From assembly GCA_017940385.1 (NCBI GenBank), contig JAGAYS010000005.1, forward strand, positions 1 through 64,000: a stretch of 64,000 nucleotides of DNA, read 5' to 3'. The DNA comes from Ruminobacter sp. GTDB taxonomy: Bacteria; Pseudomonadota; Gammaproteobacteria; Enterobacterales; Succinivibrionaceae. This document shows, piece by piece, positions 42,501 through 51,061 of the stretch. The position numbers were made by a program, and so were the translations under genes. The stretch's first letter is position 1. Each line of letters starts with the position of its first letter. The notes under the pieces were generated by a model. It saw only the letters and a program-made list of their open reading frames with translations, did no database searches and was not told the origin of the DNA.

Positions 42501-45500
42501 TTAGAAGTCAAAATCAAACTTGTATACTGCATCCACAGCCTGTTCAATGGAGCTGAGTGCTTCTATGTAGAATCTCGGGAACATCTCATAACGGATGCGG
42601 AATTCTGACACTGCATTATATATGCCGTAGCCGTAAGCAACCTGAACCTTAGGAAGTATATATGCTGAAACCTCCACGGAGGTATCATCACCCTCACCCT
42701 TGGAATCCAGAGACATTTCCTCGAGTCCCATAACCTCACCCATGCTTCCGAGCACGCTGTTGGTCTGCATCAGGCCCACACCGAGCAGCAGCTGGGTAGC
42801 CATGTCACTGCTGCCGTTGGTCTGATCAAGTCCCCTGCCGCGGAGCAGATATGAAAGCGCCTCACTCTGATTCATTTCAGGACGGGAGAAAATCTTCACG
42901 TTCGGACTGTTGGCATTGCCTGACACGTTAATGCCTACGGTAATGTTGTCATCCTCCATTGACTGAGGATTCCTTATGGCACGGATATTGAGGTTTGGAC
43001 TTGCCGGATCTCCGATAAAGGCAATCACGCCCTGCTCTATCAGCAGATTCTGTCCGTAAGCCCTGAAGGTACCGTCCTCGAGTTCAATCTTACCCAGTAC
43101 GGAAAGCGGCTTGTTGGCACGCTGTCTTACCTTAAGATTACCCTGAAGTCTGGTCTTGAGTCCGAGTGCGTTAATCCTGATTTCAGGTCCAAGCTTCACG
43201 TTTACAGCCATGAGGAACGGCAGCGTATACTGCTCATCTTCTATCACCAGACCGTCCTTGTCTTTGGTATATTCGGTTATGTCGGATGATGCAGATACGG
43301 AACTGGCAGGCAGATCCTTAATCCTGATTCTGGCTGACGGAACCTCCACATCACCGGTGATACTGCTGAACCTGTCGGTGAACTTTCCCTTGAGATCAAG
43401 CTTCACCAGCGCATCACCATACCCCATGAGCTGAACCGGCAGTTCATCGGTCTTAACCGTTACCATTGCCCTAAAGCCGTTTTCCCAGGACAACTGCCCG
43501 TTGACGTTGCCGTACTTATCATTGAAGCTGAAACTTGAATTTACCAGAGCGCTCCGTCCGTCCACATCCATCGTGGTGTTAATGTGTTCAATGGAGCCGA
43601 TGCCTGCTGACGGATTGACGCTCATTTCGTTGATCTTCAGCTGTCCGTAGAAGGCTGGTTTACCCAGACTTCCGGCGTAACGGCCGTGGACATTCAGAAT
43701 GCCGTCCGATGAATTGATGTCTTCGGAGAACTTCTGCAGCATAATCAGATCAAGGGCTGTTATGTCAAGACTGCCGCCGAGCGTCTGGTCTGATGAAAGG
43801 TGATTAATGTTGAACAGACTGTTAATTCTGCCAAGCTTACCGAAATCGGCAATAAGTGAGGTTTTAAGGTTGTCGTTGCGGAAGTCGGCGGTAAATCCCA
43901 GATTTTTGATATCAAGTCTTTCCCTGTTGTAGTAGAGGGCGTTGGCTCCCTCCTTCAGTTTAAGGGAGGCAAACGGACTGTTGCGGTCAATGCCGGCATG
44001 GACATAAAATCCCAGAGGTTTGTCAATCATGAAGCCGGTAGGCATGAATTTCCTGAAATGCATCAAATCAAGCTCCGGGATCTCCAGTCTGATTTCAGAT
44101 CTGGCTGACGAATACCGGCCTTCGGAAATGTTCAGCTTCACGTCATTCACAATCCAGGAGTGAGAATGTACGACAGCGGAAAATTCCGGCTTCAGCTTAA
44201 GTCTGAAGTTTACCGGGCTCTTCAGACCGACGGATACGTCCCTTGCCCTGGCACTGAAATCCTGCAGGGTACCGGTATAGAGATCGCGACCGCTGCTCAT
44301 TCCGCCGTCAAGTCTCAGACTGACGGGGCCTGCCATGCTGTCGGTCTTAACCTTAAGCGTGTGCTTGGCCTCGCTGCCGCTGAAGGTAACGTCAAGATCC
44401 TTGATATAGGAGTTCTTCCCTTTTCTGAGCTCTTCCATGTAGAGTTTCAGTCTGCTGTCAGTAAGAACCAGATCCTTAAAGGAGGCCTGAAGATCCAGAT
44501 CGGTGTTCGCCACATGGAAGTGATGTGCCACGAACTCATTGGCAAAGGCCTTAAGTGAAACGACAGGTGAATACAGCTCTCCGTCAACCTTCAGGGTACC
44601 GCTGATAACCCCGTAGTAATCAGGGAATATGGTACTGATGTCCTGAAGATCAATATTTACCAGAATGTCAGCCTTTTTATTGATTTTTCCGGAAACATCC
44701 ACCCTGTTATCATTGCCGACGACAAGATGAACGCCTTCTATTATTCCCCTGAGGGAAGAATTCATCTCAAAGTCACCGGAAGTAAGGGACAGAGGATATC
44801 CGAGAATCTCTCCTGATGATTCAAGACGCGTCAGTCTGACGAACCATTCATCCAGACTCTGGTAGTGCAGATACGGGGTAATCCCGAGTTTGAAATGTCC
44901 TTCGTACTCAGGCAGATATCTCCCGAGCTCAACAATTTCGGCATCAAGTTTTCCGTCAAAGGAATACTGCCCCTGCCAGATAGCCTTTCCCGAAAACGAA
45001 ACTTTGTCTCCGACTTCAGAGGTTGCCTCAAACTTACTGACGTCAATTGAACCGAAGTCGGTTACGAACCCGGTACTGAGATTCAGGACTGGATAATCAT
45101 GCACGATGATCCCCATTCCGTCAAAGGTGGCGGCAATCTCCCTCAGGGATCCGTCAGCATGAAACTTAACGCTGTCGGCAGCATAATCAATGTTATCGGA
45201 ATCAAGCGGCCAGAACGCATGCTTAACGTCAATATCGGCATTAAACGGAAGTCCCGGAGCCAGTACATTGCTTCTGCTCCTTATGTCCGCATCAATGGAG
45301 CCCCTGACGTGCACCGCGGAACTGAGATCTGCCAGATCACCTACAACATTGACTTCCAGAGTATGGTTATGAAGCAGACCGTACCATTCAGGATTATTGG
45401 ATGAAGCCACCAGATGAGCATCAATAGGATAATATCGGTCAAGGGTCATGTCACTGTCTATGAGTTCGGCATGTCCCAGTTCGTGATCAATGTACAGGCG

Positions 45501-46796
45501 ATCCACATGAATGTCTGGACCGATGAAAGTCATCTTGAATCCGCCACTGAAAATCCCGGTATCAAAGGAGTCCATATGGTATCTTGAATTTTTCAGTGTT
45601 ACCTTTTCAACATAAAGATCAAAAGGCAGAATAACCGTATAAAGCGGCTCAATTCTGGCCTCAATCTCCTTTCGGTCATACGGATTGTTAAGCATGGTCT
45701 CAAGCTCAGCCACCTGCTCCTGTTCCGCCCCGGAGCTCACGATATCTGAAGCATTGTCATTCTTTTGCGCAGATGAATCATTTATTTCCGCATCGACTGC
45801 CGTCTCCGCGACAACATCGCCGTCAGTAACTGGGGATTCATCGGAATCAGCAGCGGAAGCGCCATTGTCTTCATCATTCAGTTCATCTTTATTTGCGTTT
45901 CGGGATACATATTCAGGATGAAGTGAAAGAAGAGAATCATAGGTTATCTCCTCACCCCCTGCCCTCTTTGCAAGCAGAGCCTCACGGTCTTCTCCGTGAA
46001 GCAGTGAATCACCGTAGGTGATGGACAGATAGTCAACATTGAGAACCGAATGGTTCATGGAGGCTGAGGCCTCACATTTTTCCACGGCCACGTCGATGAT
46101 GTCGGAAAGCATCAGGAAGCGATCGATTTCAATGTTCTTTACACTGAGGTTTACCGGCATGTCCAGAACAAATCTTTCTCCGTCATCCTCCTCAACATCT
46201 TCAGGCTCCTGAACTTCAGGGCCGACAGTAGGTGCGGGCATGTATATAAGCGTTGGATCAGGCTCCGGTGCGGATTCACGGATTCTAACCATATCCCCCT
46301 GCTCATTCGGGGCGAATGAATAATTTTCGTAAAGACGCCGTTCCAGAAATTCTCCGATTACGGGGAGATTATCCGGTTTGTTGCCAAGAACCAGAAGCAC
46401 GTCTGAAGTTTTAAGATATCTTACGTTGAGCCGGCCGTACAGCAAATCCCACACGGAGTACTTAATCTCCAGATTACCGGCTCCGACATGAATGGTGTCC
46501 TCAATGTCAAGCCTGAAGTTCTTCATGCGGAAACCGTTGGCAAGATTACCGTCGTACATCTCGCCATCAAGACCGGAAACCATTCCCCTCACGCGGTTCC
46601 ACAGAAATTCTGAACCAGTATGGGTAAAGAAGAAAAACCCCGTTAACAAAATCAGAATACTCAGCAGCGAAAAAAACACCACGGTGAACCATTTGAATAA
46701 TTTCAACAGAATGGTTATGATTCTGCCCTTAGACTTCTTCAGTATCTCAGGTGCATTTTTTTCACTGTCTTCCAATGGTTTTTCTGGATTCTGCAT
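42501..46796 (-). CDS. tamB: Translocation and assembly module inner-membrane subunit
   Basis: A 1431-residue AsmA-like bridge protein that spans the periplasm from one N-terminal membrane anchor (about 38-58) to TamA. Its body is an extended beta-taco groove that carries phospholipids or assists outer-membrane protein assembly. The C-terminal DUF490 domain is clear (NPQSMEDDNITVGINVSGNANSPNVKIFSRP and SEALSYLLRGRG), and the protein ends in Phe. Between about 180 and 400 two acidic, low-complexity insertions break the regular strands, one from about 305 to 375 rich in Asp, Glu, Ser and Asn. It follows tamA by about 50 bp in one operon. Confidence 0.93.
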   Translation of the reverse strand: MQNPEKPLEDSEKNAPEILKKSKGRIITILLKLFKWFTVVFFSLLSILILLTGFFFFTHTGSEFLWNRVRGMVSGLDGEMYDGNLANGFRMKNFRLDIEDTIHVGAGNLEIKYSVWDLLYGRLNVRYLKTSDVLLVLGNKPDNLPVIGEFLERRLYENYSFAPNEQGDMVRIRESAPEPDPTLIYMPAPTVGPEVQEPEDVEEDDGERFVLDMPVNLSVKNIEIDRFLMLSDIIDVAVEKCEASASMNHSVLNVDYLSITYGDSLLHGEDREALLAKRAGGEEITYDSLLSLHPEYVSRNANKDELNDEDNGASAADSDESPVTDGDVVAETAVDAEINDSSAQKNDNASDIVSSGAEQEQVAELETMLNNPYDRKEIEARIEPLYTVILPFDLYVEKVTLKNSRYHMDSFDTGIFSGGFKMTFIGPDIHVDRLYIDHELGHAELIDSDMTLDRYYPIDAHLVASSNNPEWYGLLHNHTLEVNVVGDLADLSSAVHVRGSIDADIRSRSNVLAPGLPFNADIDVKHAFWPLDSDNIDYAADSVKFHADGSLREIAATFDGMGIIVHDYPVLNLSTGFVTDFGSIDVSKFEATSEVGDKVSFSGKAIWQGQYSFDGKLDAEIVELGRYLPEYEGHFKLGITPYLHYQSLDEWFVRLTRLESSGEILGYPLSLTSGDFEMNSSLRGIIEGVHLVVGNDNRVDVSGKINKKADILVNIDLQDISTIFPDYYGVISGTLKVDGELYSPVVSLKAFANEFVAHHFHVANTDLDLQASFKDLVLTDSRLKLYMEELRKGKNSYIKDLDVTFSGSEAKHTLKVKTDSMAGPVSLRLDGGMSSGRDLYTGTLQDFSARARDVSVGLKSPVNFRLKLKPEFSAVVHSHSWIVNDVKLNISEGRYSSARSEIRLEIPELDLMHFRKFMPTGFMIDKPLGFYVHAGIDRNSPFASLKLKEGANALYYNRERLDIKNLGFTADFRNDNLKTSLIADFGKLGRINSLFNINHLSSDQTLGGSLDITALDLIMLQKFSEDINSSDGILNVHGRYAGSLGKPAFYGQLKINEMSVNPSAGIGSIEHINTTMDVDGRSALVNSSFSFNDKYGNVNGQLSWENGFRAMVTVKTDELPVQLMGYGDALVKLDLKGKFTDRFSSITGDVEVPSARIRIKDLPASSVSASSDITEYTKDKDGLVIEDEQYTLPFLMAVNVKLGPEIRINALGLKTRLQGNLKVRQRANKPLSVLGKIELEDGTFRAYGQNLLIEQGVIAFIGDPASPNLNIRAIRNPQSMEDDNITVGINVSGNANSPNVKIFSRPEMNQSEALSYLLRGRGLDQTNGSSDMATQLLLGVGLMQTNSVLGSMGEVMGLEEMSLDSKGEGDDTSVEVSAYILPKVQVAYGYGIYNAVSEFRIRYEMFPRFYIEALSSIEQAVDAVYKFDFDF

Positions 46797-46846
46797 AACT
46801 GTTAAACCTAAACCGCTGTCTGAGCCAAAAACTAAAATTCAAATCA

Positions 46847-48694
46847 CTAGATATCCGGACCTATACCGAAGTGCAGATGGAACGGAATGTGTGTTTCTGA
46901 CACACCGAAGCCGAGATCCACCTTGATAAGTCCGATTGGCGTTACATATCTTATACCTGTACCAACACCTACCACGGTATTGTCACTCTTGTAATTATTT
47001 GTTGCCTGTCCGGCATCAACAAACCAGGCTGAGCGCAGGTCCTCAATTACCGGGATCTGAACTTCCGCTGACCCTGTGGTCATGTAACGGCCACCCGCAA
47101 GCTTGCCGGTTCTGTCCCTGTCTGAAACGGTCTTGTATCCGAAACCTCTCACGGAATTGTCACCGCCCACGAAAAATCTGTATGAAGGAGGAGCACTCTC
47201 GGCGTCAGGGCCGACATTTACCCCCTGCTCAAAGCGCATCAGAAATCTGGAATCACGGGTAGGACTGAACAGCCACTTCGCAGATGAATACAGCTGAACA
47301 AACGTCACGTCAGCACCGAGATTTTTACCGGATGTGGCAACCCTGAAGTTATAATTCTCACCGGTTCTGGCATCAACACGAGGGAACGCTCTTGCAAAAT
47401 TAACCCTGAGATTAGGCCCGATTGTCCAGGCATTTCCGTCTTCCATGCCCTGAGTATAATCTTCGTACTGAACGTTAAAACCGTAATCAACTGACCACGG
47501 ACGATGTTCCTTGGTCACGTAATGCACCTGAAACGATGTCACGTCATCCTTGGTGTCGTTAAGCTCCTCATGAGTCTGCTGGGCCTGAAGATAGAAATAA
47601 TCTGTAAGAGGATTTCTGTAAGGAATCTTATATCTTACGAGAAACTCCTGCTTAACCTCAGACAGCTGCAGCTGCATGATTAGGGAATCACCTCTTTCAT
47701 TAAGAAGAGGCATGTTCCATCTGACCTTTCCACGAACACCTTCATCGGTGGCATAGCCTATACCGGTTTCAACCACGTTGAATTTCTTTCTCTTGAGGTG
47801 GATATTTATCGGTACCTCATAATCCTCCGTTTCCTCGAGAACCGGATGTACCTCAGCATCGGCAAAATATCCTGTATCATAAAGATTACCGCTTACACGT
47901 GAAATTTTGTCGGTATTGAATCTGTCACTCTCCTCTATGTCCATAACAGGTTCTATGGCCGGAACATACTGGGTATCCCCGCTATATGTTACGGCTCCGA
48001 ATCTGTATCTCTTACCGCTGTTGAACACGAGATACACTTCCGCACTGTTCTCAGTCGGATCCACGTATACGTGGGATTTTATGAAATGAGAATCAAAGTA
48101 GCCACGGGTAAGAGCAGTGGTCATGACCCTGGCCTTTATTGTTTCATACGCATCATGAGACAGTATAGTATAAGGCTTCAGCTTGTTTTCTCTGAATACC
48201 CGCATAAACCCCGGATCGGTCAGAGCCTCACCCAGCACCTCGATATGCGTATCCTTTATCCATACCGGCTTGCCGAGATCAACATGCACGTAAAGAACTG
48301 AGGAATTCTTTGACTTAAAAGTCATCTTTATGACCGGACGGTAGTAGCCGTATACCTTTACGGCACTCTTTACCTTTTCTTCAATTTTAGAAACGGATGA
48401 GTGATGGGTATTGAAGCTTATGCGCTTCAGTTCTGGCAGTGTTGAAAGAGAAGCCTCTATATTATTCCTTACCTTGCTCTTGCGGCATTCAACCCTGTAT
48501 TTTACAGCACGGTTAAGAACCTCTTCAGGAACACCTTCATTAAGATCCTCTTCCTGACGGGTATATTCATTCTTAAATTCAATCTGTCTGTGCACATTGT
48601 AATCAGCGTCATATGCGGTATCTGCAAAACAGTTTCCGGCACCGCACAGCAGCAGAAAAGAAAGAAATAAAAAAAGGTAAAGACGAGATATCAT
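46847..48694 (-). CDS. tamA: Translocation and assembly module outer-membrane subunit (Omp85)
   Basis: A 615-residue Omp85 protein with a signal peptide (about 1-24), three POTRA domains (about 60-300) and a 16-strand barrel. The Omp85 signature is FFVGGDNSVRGFGYKT, with the VRGF lid-lock element. The C-terminal strand ends HFGIGPDI. It acts with TamB in outer-membrane biogenesis. The start ATG is at 48692-48694. Two very short frames lie just upstream (see separate entry). Confidence 0.94.
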   Translation of the reverse strand: MISRLYLFLFLSFLLLCGAGNCFADTAYDADYNVHRQIEFKNEYTRQEEDLNEGVPEEVLNRAVKYRVECRKSKVRNNIEASLSTLPELKRISFNTHHSSVSKIEEKVKSAVKVYGYYRPVIKMTFKSKNSSVLYVHVDLGKPVWIKDTHIEVLGEALTDPGFMRVFRENKLKPYTILSHDAYETIKARVMTTALTRGYFDSHFIKSHVYVDPTENSAEVYLVFNSGKRYRFGAVTYSGDTQYVPAIEPVMDIEESDRFNTDKISRVSGNLYDTGYFADAEVHPVLEETEDYEVPINIHLKRKKFNVVETGIGYATDEGVRGKVRWNMPLLNERGDSLIMQLQLSEVKQEFLVRYKIPYRNPLTDYFYLQAQQTHEELNDTKDDVTSFQVHYVTKEHRPWSVDYGFNVQYEDYTQGMEDGNAWTIGPNLRVNFARAFPRVDARTGENYNFRVATSGKNLGADVTFVQLYSSAKWLFSPTRDSRFLMRFEQGVNVGPDAESAPPSYRFFVGGDNSVRGFGYKTVSDRDRTGKLAGGRYMTTGSAEVQIPVIEDLRSAWFVDAGQATNNYKSDNTVVGVGTGIRYVTPIGLIKVDLGFGVSETHIPFHLHFGIGPDI

Positions 48695-48704
48695 CTTATC
48701 GCCT

Positions 48705-48784
48705 TCAGCTCCATGAGTAATTCATTATCCAAATCTATCATTTGTGGATGTTCGCACCGCGTCTGAAAAACATAACGGATTCAT
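48705..48784 (-). other. Two possible mini-ORFs coupled to tamA
   Basis: GGAGG precedes an ATG at 48782-48784 that opens a 19-codon frame ending at 48725. Its TAA overlaps a new ATG (TAATG) that opens a 6-codon frame ending at 48705, eleven bases before the tamA start. The arrangement looks like a leader-peptide chain. Chance is also possible, so confidence is low. Confidence 0.25.
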
Positions 48785-49616
48785 TATGATTCCTCCAAGC
48801 CGTATTTCTGAGGATAAATATTAACCAATCTTTCTCAGAATATATGAGAAAACCCCGTACCATGCTTAATACGGATGTCGGGACATTACGCACGAACCCC
48901 ATATAATAATAGCTTACGACTTCCGATAAAACCATACGAAACGGCATTTAATGAGACATCTATCCTAACTTGACGGAAATTAAAAGGTTTTCAGGATAAT
49001 CTTTAACCAGATACAGACCTAATCGGGGATACTGCAATACTTATAGAACCAAAATCATTATTCATTCCCCGTAATACAGAACATATTGACCATGAACTCG
49101 CAGCCTCTGCTTCAGTTATAGCCGCCCTACCGGACTCAATATAATAATCAGTAACGGCAATGGATATATTTTGATTTACGGATTCGCCATGCATACCAGG
49201 AAGTCATAAATTCTCCGGCCGCCCATGCTTAAATGACAAAGCCGTATAAAGGAAAACAATCTAGAAGTGCACTGACAGGTGTAGGTTTTAGTCATAACAC
49301 AGACCAAAATTTATATTTCATATTTTTTTGCATAATGCAAATATTACTTTTTTAGAAAAACATAAAAATAAACAACATAAATCACTAAATACACTACTAA
49401 AACCTAAATAAAAAACATAATATTACTTATAACTGCCTTTTTCTAACCGTTTTTTGGGGCAAAAACCCCGTAGGTTGGAAATGTGAAGAATGCCTGATTT
49501 TACTGGATTTTTAGTTGCATGAATATTTTTTATATGATAATTTCCGTGTGTGAATTATCAGGTTAGAAAAACAGTACCATAAAACCATTGATAATCAAGG
49601 CCTCAGAATAGCCACT
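48785..49616. other. AT-rich region of about 830 bp without a supported gene; right part is CRISPR leader
   Basis: Frames of 60-70 codons on the minus strand at 48738-48947 and 49003-49194 have no ribosome site or recognised family. The segment 49,300-49,616 is strongly AT-rich, with a GGGG/CCCC hairpin at about 49,457-49,471, and lies directly before the first repeat, so it is the likely array leader. No cas gene or remnant was recognised. Confidence 0.5.
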
Positions 49617-50029
49617 TTGCAGAGGAATGCCCTCGTTAAGAGGGATTGAAACAGCTCTATTCCGCTGTAAATCCATTCATTTTCAGTGGTGTTGCAGAGG
49701 CATGCCCTCGTTAAGAGGGATTGAAACGGTAACAGTCTTCTTCTGTCCGTTCTTATCTTCATAAGGTTGCAGAGGCACGCCCTCGTTAAGAGGGATTGAA
49801 ACCTTGTTCTGGAACTTATAAACGCAAGAAACCATTCCAAGTTGCAGAGGCAGGCCCTCGCCTAGAGGGATTGAAACAATGGTGATAGTCTTATCCGTAT
49901 TGCATAAATCCAAGATTGCAGAGGTACGCCCTCGCTTAGAGGGATTGAAACAATTAATATCTCTAATCTGGAAATGATGCTTGCTACACTCTATTGCAGA
50001 GGCAGGCCATCGCTTAGAAGGATTGAAAC
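49617..50029 (+). CRISPR. Short orphan CRISPR array, six repeats and five spacers
   Basis: 36-bp repeats lie at 49617-49652, 49692-49727, 49767-49802, 49842-49877, 49916-49951 and 49994-50029. Each starts TTGCAGAGG and ends GATTGAAAC; the inner CCCTC and GAGGG form a hairpin. Spacers are 39, 39, 39, 38 and 42 bp and unrelated to each other. The ATTGAAAC end sets orientation as plus, with the AT-rich leader on the left. The last repeats have drifted (GCTTAG and GCCTAG loops, CCATC in the sixth), which marks the right end as old; TTGCAGA at 50068-50074 may be a decayed seventh repeat. No cas genes are in the window, so crRNA processing would need proteins encoded elsewhere. Confidence 0.93.
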
Positions 50030-50144
50030 AATAACATCCAGTTCAAATTTTCTTTGGTTGGATGCAATTGCAGATACAGTCTTCCAAACAGACCTTTTAA
50101 GGCGATGCCACGCATTCAAAATGAAAGAACGGAATTCCGGAATT

Positions 50145-50186
50145 AATAAAAACAGGCCTCACAACGCTAATGTAATGAGACCTGTC
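50145..50186 (-). terminator. Terminator of the exported-protein gene
   Basis: On the minus strand ACAGGTCTCA and TGAGGCCTGT form a 10-bp stem with one mismatch, followed by TTTTTATT. Confidence 0.65.
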
Positions 50187-50231
50187 TCTGATAGTCCGGC
50201 ATCATAAACAGTGCCGGTATACTAAGTATAT

Positions 50232-50768
50232 TTATTTTGTGTAGAAAGGACATGTTCTGACGAGAACCCTGTCCATGTGATCCGTAATGCCTGCTGATGC
50301 CAGCTTTTTCACAACTTCATCACTCATGGCATAGATAAGGGTATATTTGTAGAACTTATGCTTTGAATCGTAATATCCGTTAACGGCACCATTTCCCCTA
50401 AAGCACTTTGCCTCAAAGCGGTATATGCGATCTTCGGTTTCCTTTGGTTCTGATGAGATGTTGCCCTGACTGTCAATAAACGTTACTGAACTGCATCTCT
50501 GCTTCATATCCTTAAACGTAACGGTAAAATCCTCAAGAGACGGTCTGCTTACTGTTTCAACCGTAATCTGATATTCTTTAGGATGCATGTCATCCAATTC
50601 AACAGAACATATACCCTCGTTATCAAATTCACCGCTTGACACATTAAATCTATGACCGCCGAAATCATAGTTTGCCGCAGGTTCCGAACCTTCTCCAGCA
50701 TAAAGAGAGGTTGCACACACGGCAGAAAGCATTACGGCAGCAGTCGCTGACTTAAAAAAATCTCTCAT
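50232..50768 (-). CDS. Exported hypothetical protein
   Basis: A 178-residue protein with a signal peptide (MRDFFKSATAAVMLSAVCATSLYAG). The mature part has four Cys, beta-rich segments and no recognised family. The start at 50766-50768 is chosen because GGGG lies upstream and the signal peptide then begins normally; an upstream extension of 31 codons is rejected. It stands alone, with its own terminator, between the CRISPR array and carB. Probably periplasmic. Confidence 0.7.
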   Translation of the reverse strand: MRDFFKSATAAVMLSAVCATSLYAGEGSEPAANYDFGGHRFNVSSGEFDNEGICSVELDDMHPKEYQITVETVSRPSLEDFTVTFKDMKQRCSSVTFIDSQGNISSEPKETEDRIYRFEAKCFRGNGAVNGYYDSKHKFYKYTLIYAMSDEVVKKLASAGITDHMDRVLVRTCPFYTK

Positions 50769-50994
50769 ACATCCCCAATAAACAACACCGGAACACTTAT
50801 CACGGGAAACAGTCAGATTAAACACGTCCTGGTCTGAACTCCAGACACTCTGTTCAGACATCAGCCAGACGTAACATCTTTCAGTAACGCTCCCGAACTG
50901 ATTTCCGAAAATTCTAACACATCGGCAGGATTACACAATTTTAATTTTCAGAATTTACGATCATGTACTGACAGACGCCTGATTCAGAAAAAAC

Positions 50995-51030
50995 AAATAA
51001 AAAAGGAATGCCCTGAGGCACTCCTTTTAC
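50995..51030 (-). terminator. Terminator of carAB
   Basis: A stem of AAAAGGAGTGCC with GGCATTCCTTTT (one mismatch) followed by TTATTTG on the minus strand, about 30 bp past the carB stop. Confidence 0.75.
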
Positions 51031-51061
51031 TCTATATCAGATAACGTCTGATACCGTCGGA

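Noticed and set aside
49003-49194. Minus-strand frame of 63 codons left of the CRISPR array, considered as a cas or pilin remnant
   Set aside because: No recognisable family motif and no ribosome site; treated as non-coding.
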